The notes under the pieces were generated by a model that had not been told where the DNA came from, searched no databases, and was given only the letters and a program-made list of their open reading frames with translations. Of a stretch of DNA of 64,000 nt, positions 17,214 to 26,479 are shown in pieces. Within the stretch, counting starts at the first letter, position 1, and every line of letters starts with the position of its first letter. Origin of the DNA: Pseudomonas fluorescens (GTDB lineage: Bacteria; Pseudomonadota; Gammaproteobacteria; Pseudomonadales; Pseudomonadaceae); the NCBI RefSeq assembly GCF_040448305.1, contig NZ_CP148752.1, positions 2,852,001 to 2,916,000 of the forward strand, given 5' to 3'. The position numbers and the translations under genes are program-made.

Positions 17214-18413
17214 ATGAGAAGAGCAGCAATAGTAGCGCCCATGCGGACCCCGGTCGGGGCCTTTGGCGGCAGTTTGAGCAGCGTCCCGGTGGAGAAGCTC
17301 GGCGCCGCTGTGGTCAGGGCCATTCTTGATAAAACGGGCCTCGTCCCAGAGAGGATCGATGACGTCGTCTTTGCTCAATCCTATGCGAACTCTGAGACTC
17401 CTTGCGTTGGCCGTTGGATTGCCCTAGAGGCTGGATTGCCGGTTTCGGTACCGGGCATGCAGTTGGATCGACGTTGCGGCGGTGGCCTGCAGGCTTTGAT
17501 CAACGCAGCCATGATGATCCAGACCGGTGCTGCTGACGTAGTGTTGGCAGGTGGAGTGGAGAGTATGAGCCAGATCGAGTACTACAGTACCGATATGCGC
17601 TGGGGTAAGCGTTCCGGTTCGGCACAACTACATGACCGCTTGGATCGGGGGCGGGAACGCTCCCAGCCGGAATGGCGCTTCGGTCGCATCTCGGGAATGA
17701 TCGAAACTGCGGAGAACCTGGCAACGACTTACGGTATCAGCCGTGAATCGGCGGATGAATACGCGCTACGAAGCCACCAACGAGCTGCTCAAGCATGGGC
17801 CAGTGGTCGGTTTGCGCAGGAGGTGGTACCCATCAGCGTGCCGCAGCGTAAAGGTGATCCGAAGATCGTCAGTCAGGACGAGGGTTTTCGCGCCGACTCC
17901 AACGCCGATTCTTTGGCGAAGTTGCGAGTGCTGATACAGGGCGGCACCGTTACCGCCGGCAACGCTGCGCAACAGAATGATGCTGCGGCTGCCTGCCTGG
18001 TAGTCGCTGAGGACAAACTTGAAGAGTTAGGTCTTCAGCCTCTTGCTTACCTCAATGGTTGGGCCGCGGCGGGGTGCGAACCCTCCGTAATGGGCATTGG
18101 ACCGGTTTCTGCGGTGCAGAAATTACTTGGCAAGACCGGACTGACTATTGATCAGATGGACCTGGTGGAAATTAACGAAGCGTTTGCCTGCCAAGTGCTC
18201 GCCGTGCTGAAGGGGCTTGGTTGGAATGACCCGGACAAACTGAACGTCAACGGATCGGGAATTTCCCTCGGGCACCCTGTTGGCGCTACGGGCATGCGAA
18301 TTTTGACGACACTGTTGCATGAGCTGGAGCGTCGGCAAGGCCGTTACGGCCTGGAAACGATGTGCATTGGCGGCGGCCAAGGACTGGCAGCGATTTTCGA
18401 ACGCGCCAGGTGA
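17214..18413 (+). CDS. Acetyl-CoA C-acyltransferase (thiolase)
   Basis: A 399-residue thiolase that cleaves a 3-ketoacyl-CoA with CoA to release acetyl-CoA. The acylated cysteine is in LDRRCGGGLQA (Cys88). The C-terminal catalytic His and Cys lie in GSGISLGHPVGATG and MCIGGGQG. EINEAFA is also present. It starts 22 bases after etfA in the same direction. It closes the beta-oxidation set (dehydrogenases, hydratase, SDR) in this operon. Substrate length or branching cannot be read from sequence. Confidence 0.95.
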   Translation: MRRAAIVAPMRTPVGAFGGSLSSVPVEKLGAAVVRAILDKTGLVPERIDDVVFAQSYANSETPCVGRWIALEAGLPVSVPGMQLDRRCGGGLQALINAAMMIQTGAADVVLAGGVESMSQIEYYSTDMRWGKRSGSAQLHDRLDRGRERSQPEWRFGRISGMIETAENLATTYGISRESADEYALRSHQRAAQAWASGRFAQEVVPISVPQRKGDPKIVSQDEGFRADSNADSLAKLRVLIQGGTVTAGNAAQQNDAAAACLVVAEDKLEELGLQPLAYLNGWAAAGCEPSVMGIGPVSAVQKLLGKTGLTIDQMDLVEINEAFACQVLAVLKGLGWNDPDKLNVNGSGISLGHPVGATGMRILTTLLHELERRQGRYGLETMCIGGGQGLAAIFERAR

Positions 18414-18424
18414 GGAGAGCAGCC

Positions 18425-19669
18425 ATGCAGCTAGTCTCATTAGAAGAATTGGACTTGGTAGGGCTGGTCCGTCCAGGTGCCTTGATTGTCTGGGGGCAGG
18501 GCGCGGCGGAACCGCTTGCCCTCACTGAGCGACTGATGGAACATCGTCATGCCATTGGTGATATGAAGGTGTTCATCGGTGCCAGTCTGACTGACACGGT
18601 CAATCCTGCGCATGCCGACGCCGTCCATTTCATGTCGTATTGTGCGATGGGCAAGAATCGTGAGCTTGCGAAGGCGAACGGTTTGAATATTTTGCCCAGC
18701 CACTATTCCGGACTATCCGAGCAACTTGCCGATCTGGATGTCCTGATGCTTCAGGTCGCGGAAGGCCCGGTTCCTGACACATTCAGCTTTTCGGTTGCCC
18801 ATGAATACCTTGTTCCCTTGCTCAAGTCTGCGAAACTGGTCATTGCACAGATCAACGATCAAGCGCCGTGGACCTATGGCGAGCAACTGATCACAAGAGA
18901 TGAAATTGACTACGCCGTTCGGGTATCGCGTCCCTTGCCTGAATTATTGAGTACCCGCGCCAGCGAGGTAGAGCAGGCGATTGCCAAGAATGTCTGTGCG
19001 CTTATCGAGGACCGATCGACCCTGCAATTGGGGATCGGCGCTTTGCCTGCAGCGATCCTTGGTGGCCTGAGAAGTCACCGTCATCTGGGTATACATTCAG
19101 GCACCATTGGTGACGAGGTGGCCGAGCTGACCGAGCGCGGAGTGATCACCAATGCCTGCAAACGCATCGATACCAATGTGACGATTGCGGGTGTGATGTT
19201 GGGGGGGCGACGAATCCATGAGTTTGCCGACCGTAATCCACGAGTGCAGTTTCGTTCTACGGCTTACACCCACAACCTGGCGGTCATCGGTCAATTAGAG
19301 CGATTTGTCGCGCTGAATTCGGCGATTGAGGTGGACTTGTCCGGCCAGATCAATTCCGAAGTGGCGGGTGGGCGTTACGTCGGTGCGGTCGGAGGTGCGA
19401 TGGATTTTATCCGCGGCGCTCACTTATCGCATGGTGGCTTGCCAATCATTGCTTTGCCATCTACGGCCATGGGAGGTGCAGTCAGCCGAATTGTCGAATG
19501 CCTGAGTGGCCCAGTATCCACTCCACGGGCAGATGCCGGCATCATCGTGACGGAACACGGCGTCGCCGACTTGCGCGGGCGCACGCTCAAGCAGCGTAGA
19601 GAGCTGATGCTATCCATTGCTCATCCGGCGTTTCGTAACGAACTGGACGACCGGACGCCGGTGACCTAA
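18425..19669 (+). CDS. Acetyl-CoA hydrolase/transferase-family (Cat1/AbfT-like) CoA-transferase
   Basis: A 414-residue family I-type CoA-transferase or hydrolase related to succinyl-CoA:acetate and 4-hydroxybutyrate CoA-transferases. Seen are LQLGIGALPAAILGGL, GIHSGTIGDEVAEL and the late domain (DLSGQINSE..., GGAMDFIRGA, ITEHGVADLRG-type ending). It may activate the incoming acid with acetyl- or succinyl-CoA, or recycle CoA. GAGGAG precedes ATG 18425, just after the thiolase stop. It is the last gene of the operon before a 250-base gap with two palindromes. Confidence 0.88.
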   Translation: MQLVSLEELDLVGLVRPGALIVWGQGAAEPLALTERLMEHRHAIGDMKVFIGASLTDTVNPAHADAVHFMSYCAMGKNRELAKANGLNILPSHYSGLSEQLADLDVLMLQVAEGPVPDTFSFSVAHEYLVPLLKSAKLVIAQINDQAPWTYGEQLITRDEIDYAVRVSRPLPELLSTRASEVEQAIAKNVCALIEDRSTLQLGIGALPAAILGGLRSHRHLGIHSGTIGDEVAELTERGVITNACKRIDTNVTIAGVMLGGRRIHEFADRNPRVQFRSTAYTHNLAVIGQLERFVALNSAIEVDLSGQINSEVAGGRYVGAVGGAMDFIRGAHLSHGGLPIIALPSTAMGGAVSRIVECLSGPVSTPRADAGIIVTEHGVADLRGRTLKQRRELMLSIAHPAFRNELDDRTPVT

Positions 19670-19727
19670 GCCCGGTTATTGATATTTGGCCCCGCCATTG
19701 GTCTCAGTGCCGGGGAGTGTTGCGCAT

Positions 19728-19848
19728 GTTCCGTACAATGGAAGTCGCTTAATACTTCAAGTTATTAGGAGGTATCTCTATAGGCTCGGCTCCACGGTCG
19801 CGCCAGCGCTTTGTAAATTCAGACGCTAAAAATTTCATTGTACGGAAC
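19728..19848. promoter_or_regulatory. Pair of inverted operator-like sites upstream of the ABC importer operon
   Basis: GTTCCGTACAATGGAA at 19728-19743 recurs as its near-exact reverse complement at 19833-19848 (15 of 16 bases). Each copy is itself an imperfect palindrome of the form TTCC-N7-GGAA, the size expected of an IclR-type operator. They frame the likely promoter of the transporter gene starting at 19926. Regulator assignment to the IclR genes at 28142/28987 is an inference. Confidence 0.55.
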
Positions 19849-19925
19849 AGTTGGTCTCGTTTGATTGACGCTCTCGCGGGCTGAGATTTAAATGATTAAA
19901 AGACAAAAATAATGAGGTAACAGTG

Positions 19926-21128
19926 ATGACGTTAAAAATAAAAACTATCACATCTATCGCCTGTTTGTTGATGGGCTCGGTGTTTGCTGTGCAAAGCCAG
20001 GCTAGCGCTCCCGAAATTATAAAGCTTGGCATGTCATTGCCCCTTTCTGGCGCGGGTGCCAACTGGGGTATCGGTGGATTTTGGCTATGCAAGCAAGCGG
20101 CAATCGAAATATCTGAAAAGGGTGGCGTTAAAGTCGGAGACAAAGTTTTTAACTTTGAATGCTTGGCTTATGACAATAAATACAATGCTGCGGACGGTGC
20201 TAAAGTTGCGCAAACCTTACTGAGCAAAGACAAAGTAAAATTTGTTGCGGGTAGTCTTGGAACAGCACCAGTGCGCGCTTTGCAATCATTATCCGAGCGC
20301 CAGGGTGTGCTTATTTTCACAACTGCCTGGGGCGCCAGTATCAAGGGCCCAAAATACCCGCTTACATTCACTCAGATGAGCACGCCGAATGAGATCGCCT
20401 ATCCGTTGGTTAAGTACGTCAAAAGCGTAAACGAAGGAGTTAAGTCGGTCATCCTGTTGAATCCCAACGATGCCACCGGCCAGGAAACTGAACAAGTGGC
20501 ACGCAAGGCCTGGGAAGCGGTCGGTGTGAAAGTGTTGTCCAGTGACTGGTACGAGCGCGGTACCGCGGAATTCCAACCGATTGCCGCCAAGATGGCCGCC
20601 ATGCAGCCAGACGTCATTGACCTGTGCTCCAGCCCGCCAGCTGACAGTGGCCGGGTCTTCAAGGAGCTCGATGGCATGGGCTGGAATGGGGTAAAGGTGA
20701 TTGAGGTGGGAACCGGGTCCGACGGTTTGCTGGCCACGGGCAATGGTGCTGTCGAGAACACTTATATGGGCGCGGCCATAACTTTTGACCCGGCCAACTC
20801 CACCGAGCATCAGCGCAGTTTGAACGATGGAGCCAGGGCGTTGACGGGGGAGTCGCTGAATGCGGTGCAGATTGGTTTCTATGATTCGGTCAAGGCACTG
20901 GCGGCCGCTATTGAGAAATCTCAGAGCATTGATCCGCGGGAAGTCGCCAAAACCCTGCCAACCATTTCCTTCGACTCATTTTATGGTCCTTCGGCATTTG
21001 GCGGTCAGAGCATATATGGGACTCCCCAGCAGATACTCGTTCCGGTCATCGTCACGCAAATAAAGAATGGGCAGTTAGTGGAAGTGGAGAGGATTCAACC
21101 CGAGGAGTTGGTCGCCCGTAAACAATAA
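19926..21128 (+). CDS. ABC transporter substrate-binding protein (LivK-like, periplasmic)
   Basis: A 400-residue periplasmic binding-fold type I protein. A cleavable signal peptide is visible (KIKTITSIACLLMGSVFA, cut near QSQA-SAPE). The mature part starts IIKLGMSLPLSGAGANWG, typical of branched-chain amino-acid/amide family receptors. GAGGT lies upstream; ATG 19926 is taken rather than GTG 19923. It is followed by two permeases and two ATPases of the same family, so it is the receptor of a five-part importer. The setting suggests a carboxylate ligand rather than an amino acid. Confidence 0.92.
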   Translation: MTLKIKTITSIACLLMGSVFAVQSQASAPEIIKLGMSLPLSGAGANWGIGGFWLCKQAAIEISEKGGVKVGDKVFNFECLAYDNKYNAADGAKVAQTLLSKDKVKFVAGSLGTAPVRALQSLSERQGVLIFTTAWGASIKGPKYPLTFTQMSTPNEIAYPLVKYVKSVNEGVKSVILLNPNDATGQETEQVARKAWEAVGVKVLSSDWYERGTAEFQPIAAKMAAMQPDVIDLCSSPPADSGRVFKELDGMGWNGVKVIEVGTGSDGLLATGNGAVENTYMGAAITFDPANSTEHQRSLNDGARALTGESLNAVQIGFYDSVKALAAAIEKSQSIDPREVAKTLPTISFDSFYGPSAFGGQSIYGTPQQILVPVIVTQIKNGQLVEVERIQPEELVARKQ

Positions 21129-21162
21129 TAATGATTCAACCTATGGGTAGTTGGAGGGTCTT

Positions 21163-22038
21163 ATGGCCACTTTGTTACAGCTTGTCCTGACTACGATACA
21201 GATTGGAGCTGTCTATGTATTGTTTGCGCTGGGGCTGACATTGATTTTCGGTGTATTGAAAATTGTTAACTTTGCGCATGGTCAATTCTTTACTTTGTCG
21301 GCACTGATTGTGGCAGTTGCTATTCCTTGGCTTACGGGTCATGGTTATTCTTTGTCGGTCGCCTATATCACGGGATTGATGGCGGGTGTTTTATTAGCGA
21401 CGCTGCTAGGAGCCGTTATCTACCAACTTGGATTCAGGTACTTTCAGCGGGACATGATGGGTTCATTCATATTGTCCGCCGGACTTGTATTGCTGTTCGA
21501 AGGCATTTACCTGGATGTATTCGGTGGTGCAGTGCGCTCGGTACCGGCATTGATCGACGGCGCTGTCAGTTTTCTGGGTGTGCGTTTAAGTGCCCAACGA
21601 TTGCTGATTTGCGTCATCGCGGTGCTACTGACTGCAGGATTGACTTGGGTCTTGGCCAAAACCAAGTTCGGGAATGCATTGCGGGCGGTGTCTATCGATC
21701 ATGAAGCCGCCATGCTCCAGGGTATTCCTTACAAGTCCATTGCGTTTCGCGGCTTTGTGTTTGCCACATTGATCGGCGCCATCGCTGGTGCTTTGGTGGC
21801 GCCGATTTCTTCGGTCTCGCCGACCTTCGGTGACAGCTTTTTGGTGAAGGGTTTCATTGCAGTGATCGTCGGTGGCCTGGGCAGTGTGCCGGGCGCAATC
21901 ATCGGCAGCCTGCTGATTGCCTTCATCGAAGCCTTTGGTGGGTTCTATTTCGATCCGTCGAGTTCAAGCCTGGCGATTTTCGTTCTGGTTATGCTCGTGT
22001 TGTTGGTTCGTCCTAAAGGGTTGCTCGGTCATGGATAA
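21163..22038 (+). CDS. Branched-chain-type ABC transporter permease (LivH-like)
   Basis: A 291-residue inner-membrane permease with about eight hydrophobic segments. It carries the LivH pattern GLTLIFGVLKIVNFAHGQFF near the N terminus and the cytoplasmic loop GGLGSVPGAIIGSLLIAFIE near the C terminus. GGAGGG precedes ATG 21163. The stop overlaps the next permease start (ATGGATAA), giving coupled translation. Confidence 0.95.
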   Translation: MATLLQLVLTTIQIGAVYVLFALGLTLIFGVLKIVNFAHGQFFTLSALIVAVAIPWLTGHGYSLSVAYITGLMAGVLLATLLGAVIYQLGFRYFQRDMMGSFILSAGLVLLFEGIYLDVFGGAVRSVPALIDGAVSFLGVRLSAQRLLICVIAVLLTAGLTWVLAKTKFGNALRAVSIDHEAAMLQGIPYKSIAFRGFVFATLIGAIAGALVAPISSVSPTFGDSFLVKGFIAVIVGGLGSVPGAIIGSLLIAFIEAFGGFYFDPSSSSLAIFVLVMLVLLVRPKGLLGHG

Positions 22039-22984
22039 ATTCAAAATGTCGGCGTGCACCCTGGCCGTGATCGCTATCAGTGTGCTCAGCCTCTTCGTCG
22101 GTGGCGGCTACACCGCCAAGCTACTCACCTGGATCGCAATTGCCGGTTTAGTTGCGTCGAGCTTTCGGTTCGTCCTGCTGATTGGTGAACTGAACTTCGC
22201 CACGGCTGCGTTCGTTGGTATCGGTGCCTACAGTGCCGGTGTCGCTGCAACAGTGCTTGAGTTGCCGTTTCCGGTTGCTTTGCTAAGCGGTGGGTTAATC
22301 GCTTGCGTGGTCAGTCTTGTGTTCGGATTCATCACGCTTAGAACCAGTGGGCCGTACTTCCTGTTGATCGGTTTTGCTTTCACTGAAGTGATGCGAATCA
22401 TCTACACCCAGGTGGACTGGCTGGGAGGCAATTCGGGATTAATCGGAATCTTTGTTCCCGAGCGTCTGGAAGCCTTTTTGCCGGCGTTCGTGGTGATGGT
22501 CTGCGCGGTGCTGATTGCCGGGATGTATTTGATCGAGCGCTCCAACCTGGGTCGTGTATTTACGGCTATTAAAGATAACGAAAACGTGGCGAAGTCCGTC
22601 GGTGTTCGTGTGCATCTGAACAAGATCCTGTGCTTCGCCATAGCCTCTTTTGCCGCCGGTATAGCCGGTTCGCTACACGCTTACACCAACAACGTCATCA
22701 GTCCGGCAGACTTTGGTTTCCTGCTGTCAACTTTTGCTTTGGCGTACCTCAAAGTGGGGGGAGAGGACTACACGCTTGGGCCGATTTTCGGGGCCGCCTT
22801 GTTGGTGTTGCTCAATGCCGTGGCATTGGAGTTTGGTGGTAGTGAACACATCTTCTACGGTGCCGCGATCGTGATCTGCATGTTGCTATTTCCAAAGGGG
22901 CTTCTGGGGCTGGCAGGAAAATGGGTCAAAGCTCGTGGAGCTGATCCGGTCGTCAAACCCGTCGTACGGAGGGCTGAGCAATGA
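22031..22984 (+). CDS. Branched-chain-type ABC transporter permease (LivM-like)
   Basis: A 317-residue permease, the second membrane subunit. Multiple transmembrane helices and LivM-like segments are present (ELNFATAAFVGIGAYSAGVAA, KDNENVAKSVGVRVHLNKI, GGEDYTLGPIFGAALLVLL). It overlaps livH-like by 8 bases and the ATPase gene by 4 bases. The frame opening at 21917 lies inside the previous gene and is not used. Confidence 0.94.
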   Translation: MDKFKMSACTLAVIAISVLSLFVGGGYTAKLLTWIAIAGLVASSFRFVLLIGELNFATAAFVGIGAYSAGVAATVLELPFPVALLSGGLIACVVSLVFGFITLRTSGPYFLLIGFAFTEVMRIIYTQVDWLGGNSGLIGIFVPERLEAFLPAFVVMVCAVLIAGMYLIERSNLGRVFTAIKDNENVAKSVGVRVHLNKILCFAIASFAAGIAGSLHAYTNNVISPADFGFLLSTFALAYLKVGGEDYTLGPIFGAALLVLLNAVALEFGGSEHIFYGAAIVICMLLFPKGLLGLAGKWVKARGADPVVKPVVRRAEQ

Positions 22985-23721
22985 ACAGCACGGTTAATCC
23001 GATTCTCTCCACCCGGGAACTGACCCGTTCATTTGGCGGTGTTGTCGCGGTGTCCAGCTTGAACCTGGAAATTCATGCCAATGAAATACTTGGTTTGATC
23101 GGCCCTAATGGCGCCGGGAAAAGCACAACGTTCAACTTGATCAGCGGCTTCTATAAACCTACCAGTGGCGTGCTGAACATTGATGGTGTTGATGTTACCG
23201 GTATGGCCCCAGAGTCCATCAGCCGGCTGGGAATTGCTCGCACATTCCAGCACGGCAGTCTGATGCCCAGCATGACCGTGCTCGATAACATTCTGATCGG
23301 CGCTATTGGCTCCTTATCGCGTGCGTCGGCCAAGCTCAGACTGCAACGCGCTCAGGAAACCGCCGAGTTACTGGGTTTGCAAGATCGCCTGACTGACATC
23401 GCCGGGTCGTTACCGCACGGATTGCAGCGCTTGGTCAGTATTGCAATCGCCTTTGCAACACGTCCTCGCTTGCTTTGCCTGGACGAGCCGTTGACCGGAT
23501 TGAATCAGACAGAGGTGGGCGCGACCCTCGAGATTTTCCGGCGTATTCGCCACGAGTTCGGCAGCACCATTTTGTTGGTAGAACACAATATGAAAGCAGT
23601 GATGCAGGTCTGCGATCGGATCGTGGTGCTGCACCATGGGCAAAAACTTGCCAGCGGATCTCCCAGCCAAATCCGTCAAGACACTCGGGTGATTTCTGCC
23701 TATTTGGGAGGTGTGCAATGA
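22981..23721 (+). CDS. ABC transporter ATP-binding protein (LivG-like)
   Basis: A 246-residue nucleotide-binding subunit. Walker A is GPNGAGKST. The usual LSGG signature is replaced by SLPHGLQRLVSIA, as is common in LivG proteins. Walker B is LLCLDEPLTGLN and the H-loop is LLVEHNM. The start overlaps the LivM-like stop by ATGA. Works with the LivF-like ATPase encoded next. Confidence 0.95.
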   Translation: MNSTVNPILSTRELTRSFGGVVAVSSLNLEIHANEILGLIGPNGAGKSTTFNLISGFYKPTSGVLNIDGVDVTGMAPESISRLGIARTFQHGSLMPSMTVLDNILIGAIGSLSRASAKLRLQRAQETAELLGLQDRLTDIAGSLPHGLQRLVSIAIAFATRPRLLCLDEPLTGLNQTEVGATLEIFRRIRHEFGSTILLVEHNMKAVMQVCDRIVVLHHGQKLASGSPSQIRQDTRVISAYLGGVQ

Positions 23722-24440
23722 GCCGCAGTCCCTACGCCCTCGACGTGCAGGGGCTCAACGCCAGTTATGCGCGTGTCCCAGCATTGCGCGGGGTCAACAT
23801 GACGGTCGCCAAAGGCCAAGTTGTGACACTGATCGGCGCCAATGGTGCAGGCAAATCCACCCTGCTCAAATGCATTAGTGGTCTGCTGAAGAGTAGCGCG
23901 GGCAGCGTCCGTTTCGATGATTGCGACGTGACTCACTTGCAACCGGACGCGCTATTACGCAAAGGGCTGAGTTTAGTTCCCGAAGGTCGACGCTTATTCG
24001 GGAGCATGACTGTGCAGGAAAACCTGCTACTTGGGGCATACAGTCGTGAACTAAAGAGTGCGGTTGCGACTGATTTTGAGCGTTGTCTTGAGTTCTTTCC
24101 GGACCTCAAAACCCGCTTAAATGACCAGGCAGGGTCGCTCAGCGGTGGGCAACAGCAAATGGTTGCGGTCGGGCGCGCACTGATGAGCAGTCCGCGTTTG
24201 TTGCTGCTCGACGAGCCTACTATCGGCCTGGCACCTGCGATCGTGGAACAAATTGCCCAAGTCATTGCAAAGATCCGCAACACCGGAGTTGATGTCTTGC
24301 TGGTGGAGCAGAACGCTGAGACGGCTCTACAGATCGCCGACTACGCCTATGTAATGGAGGGTGGCGAAATTGTGTTTCACGGTGCTGCTGCAGAAATTGC
24401 AAAAAACGAAGAAGTACAACGCGCTTATATGGGAATGTGA
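23718..24440 (+). CDS. ABC transporter ATP-binding protein (LivF-like)
   Basis: A 240-residue ATPase subunit with Walker A GANGAGKST, signature LSGGQQQMVAVGRALM, Walker B LLLLDEPTIGLAP and H-loop LLVEQN. Its start overlaps the LivG-like stop by four bases. It completes the importer: receptor, two permeases, two ATPases. Confidence 0.96.
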   Translation: MSRSPYALDVQGLNASYARVPALRGVNMTVAKGQVVTLIGANGAGKSTLLKCISGLLKSSAGSVRFDDCDVTHLQPDALLRKGLSLVPEGRRLFGSMTVQENLLLGAYSRELKSAVATDFERCLEFFPDLKTRLNDQAGSLSGGQQQMVAVGRALMSSPRLLLLDEPTIGLAPAIVEQIAQVIAKIRNTGVDVLLVEQNAETALQIADYAYVMEGGEIVFHGAAAEIAKNEEVQRAYMGM

Positions 24441-24442
24441 GT

Positions 24443-26449
24443 ATGCCCGTGAGAGCTGCGACAGACCCTTTGGTTTCGTCTGGATACGTACTGGGATTTC
24501 AAATGAAAGAAGCTCTTGATTGTGTTTGGCAGCCTACCGTCGACGATATCGCTTCATCCAACGTGACGGCGCTGATGCGTAGATTCGGTATCGCGAACTA
24601 CGATGATTATTACGCCTATTCCATCCAATACCCTGAGGCCTATTGGCGTGAGGTCGTGGATTTTTGTGCGATTTCCTGGCACACGCCATTCGATGCCTAC
24701 ATCGATGAGTCCGCGGGACCAGAGTTTCCCAAGTGGTTCCCTGGTGGTCGACTCAATTGGGTCCAGACAATCATCGACAAGGCTCATGCCCCCGAGTTGG
24801 CCCAGCGCGATGCTGTGATCTCAGAGCGCGAAACCGGTGATGCGACACGCATCAGCCACGCCACTCTGGCTAGTCACGTCCAGGCATTCGCTTCAGGACT
24901 GGCGTTGCAGGGTGTTCAGCGGGGTGACCGGATCGGCCTGTTGATGGCTAACGGCATCGAAGCGACCGTGTCGCTGCTGGCGATTGCTTACCTGGGCGCC
25001 ATTGCCGTGCCGTTATTCAGCGGTTTTGGCGTCGATGCAATCAAATCACGTTTGTCGTCCTGTTCGGCAACGATGCTGATTGCCAGTGCCGGTTTCCATC
25101 GTCGTGGTAAATGGGTGGACATCCTGGCGTCGATTCGCGAGGCCCGCGCCTCACTGCCAACGCTGAAAAGCCTTATCGTCGAATACGGCAAACCGACTGA
25201 AGAAATAGAGGACGCGCTGAACTGGGCGTCTATTCTGGAGTCCGGCCTGCATCGTGAACAGCCGGCTTGCATCATGGAGCCCAACGATCCTTTCATGATC
25301 GTCTACACCTCGGGTACCACGGGTAAACCCAAGGGAACCGTACACACCCATGGGGGCTTTCCACTCAAAATCGCTCATGACTCTGCCGTGCATTTCAATG
25401 TCAAAGAAGGTGATGTGTTCTGCTGGCCGGCGGACATGGGCTGGATCGCCGGCTCGCTGGTTTTATGCAGCGCGTTGATGCGTGGCGCAACCCTCGTCTG
25501 CTACGACGGCGCCCCAGACTTTCCGGACTGGTCGCGCATGGCCCGCCTGATAGAGCGCCATCGGGTGACCCATTTCGGTTCAGCTCCTACGCTGATCCGC
25601 GGCCTGGCCGCCAACGAAGACGTCGCCGTGCAAGGTGACTTGTCATCCCTGCGATTGTTAATCACGGCGGGAGAGGGCATTGATCCTGAGCACTTCAGCT
25701 GGTTCCAGAAAAACTTTGGAAACGGCTCCTGCCCATTGATCAACTACACCGGTGGCACCGAAGTCTCAGGGGCGCTGCTTTCCAGTGTTGTGGTCAAACC
25801 GATCAGCCCGGCCGGTTTCAATACAGCTTCACCGGGTGTGAATGTCGACATCGTCGATGGGCAGGGCCTGGCGATCGAAGACAGCGTCGGTGAATTGGTC
25901 ATCCGTCGCCCATTCGTGGGTATGACTCAGTCATTCTGGCAGGACGACGAGCGTTACCTCGAAGCGTACTGGCGCACGATCCCGGGTCTTTGGGTTCATG
26001 GCGACTTGGCGATGCGCAAGGGCAGCACCCGTTACATGCTAGGCCGCTCTGATGACACCATCAAGCTTGCGGGTAAGCGCGTGGGGCCAGCAGAAGTGGA
26101 AGAGGTTTTGCTGGAGCTGCCGCAAGTCAACGAAGCTGCTGCGATCGGCATTGATGACGCAAGCAAAGGTCAGAAACTGGTGGTGTTTCTCGTCACCGCC
26201 GTTGGTGCTGATAACGATCTTGTCGCTTTGAGTCAACATGTCTGCAGCCATGTTGAATTGCGCATGGGCAAACCGTTCAAGCCTGGCGCAGTACACGTTG
26301 TCAAACAACTGCCCAAGACCCGCAGTTCGAAAGTTATGCGCCGATTGATCCGTAACATCTACAGCGGATTGCCCCTGGGAGATATCTCGTCGCTCGACAA
26401 TCCGGGCGCGCTGGACGGCATTCAGCAGATCGCTGCGAATCTCCCCTGA
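24443..26449 (+). CDS. AMP-forming acyl-CoA synthetase
   Basis: A 668-residue adenylate-forming ligase resembling acetyl/propionyl/acetoacetyl-CoA synthetases. The N-terminal ACS-type extension includes WFPGGRLNWV. The P-loop is IVYTSGTTGKPKGTVHTHGG, the A5 region is INYTGGTEVSG, and VHGDLAMRKG and LGRSDDTIKLAGKRVGPAEVE follow. The C-terminal lysine region is LPKTRSSKVMRRLIR. It would activate the imported acid with ATP and CoA. Start is ATG 24443; GTG 24437 overlaps the preceding stop and is an alternative. Confidence 0.94.
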   Translation: MPVRAATDPLVSSGYVLGFQMKEALDCVWQPTVDDIASSNVTALMRRFGIANYDDYYAYSIQYPEAYWREVVDFCAISWHTPFDAYIDESAGPEFPKWFPGGRLNWVQTIIDKAHAPELAQRDAVISERETGDATRISHATLASHVQAFASGLALQGVQRGDRIGLLMANGIEATVSLLAIAYLGAIAVPLFSGFGVDAIKSRLSSCSATMLIASAGFHRRGKWVDILASIREARASLPTLKSLIVEYGKPTEEIEDALNWASILESGLHREQPACIMEPNDPFMIVYTSGTTGKPKGTVHTHGGFPLKIAHDSAVHFNVKEGDVFCWPADMGWIAGSLVLCSALMRGATLVCYDGAPDFPDWSRMARLIERHRVTHFGSAPTLIRGLAANEDVAVQGDLSSLRLLITAGEGIDPEHFSWFQKNFGNGSCPLINYTGGTEVSGALLSSVVVKPISPAGFNTASPGVNVDIVDGQGLAIEDSVGELVIRRPFVGMTQSFWQDDERYLEAYWRTIPGLWVHGDLAMRKGSTRYMLGRSDDTIKLAGKRVGPAEVEEVLLELPQVNEAAAIGIDDASKGQKLVVFLVTAVGADNDLVALSQHVCSHVELRMGKPFKPGAVHVVKQLPKTRSSKVMRRLIRNIYSGLPLGDISSLDNPGALDGIQQIAANLP

Positions 26450-26479
26450 CCGTGAAGCATCACACTCAAGAGACAGATC

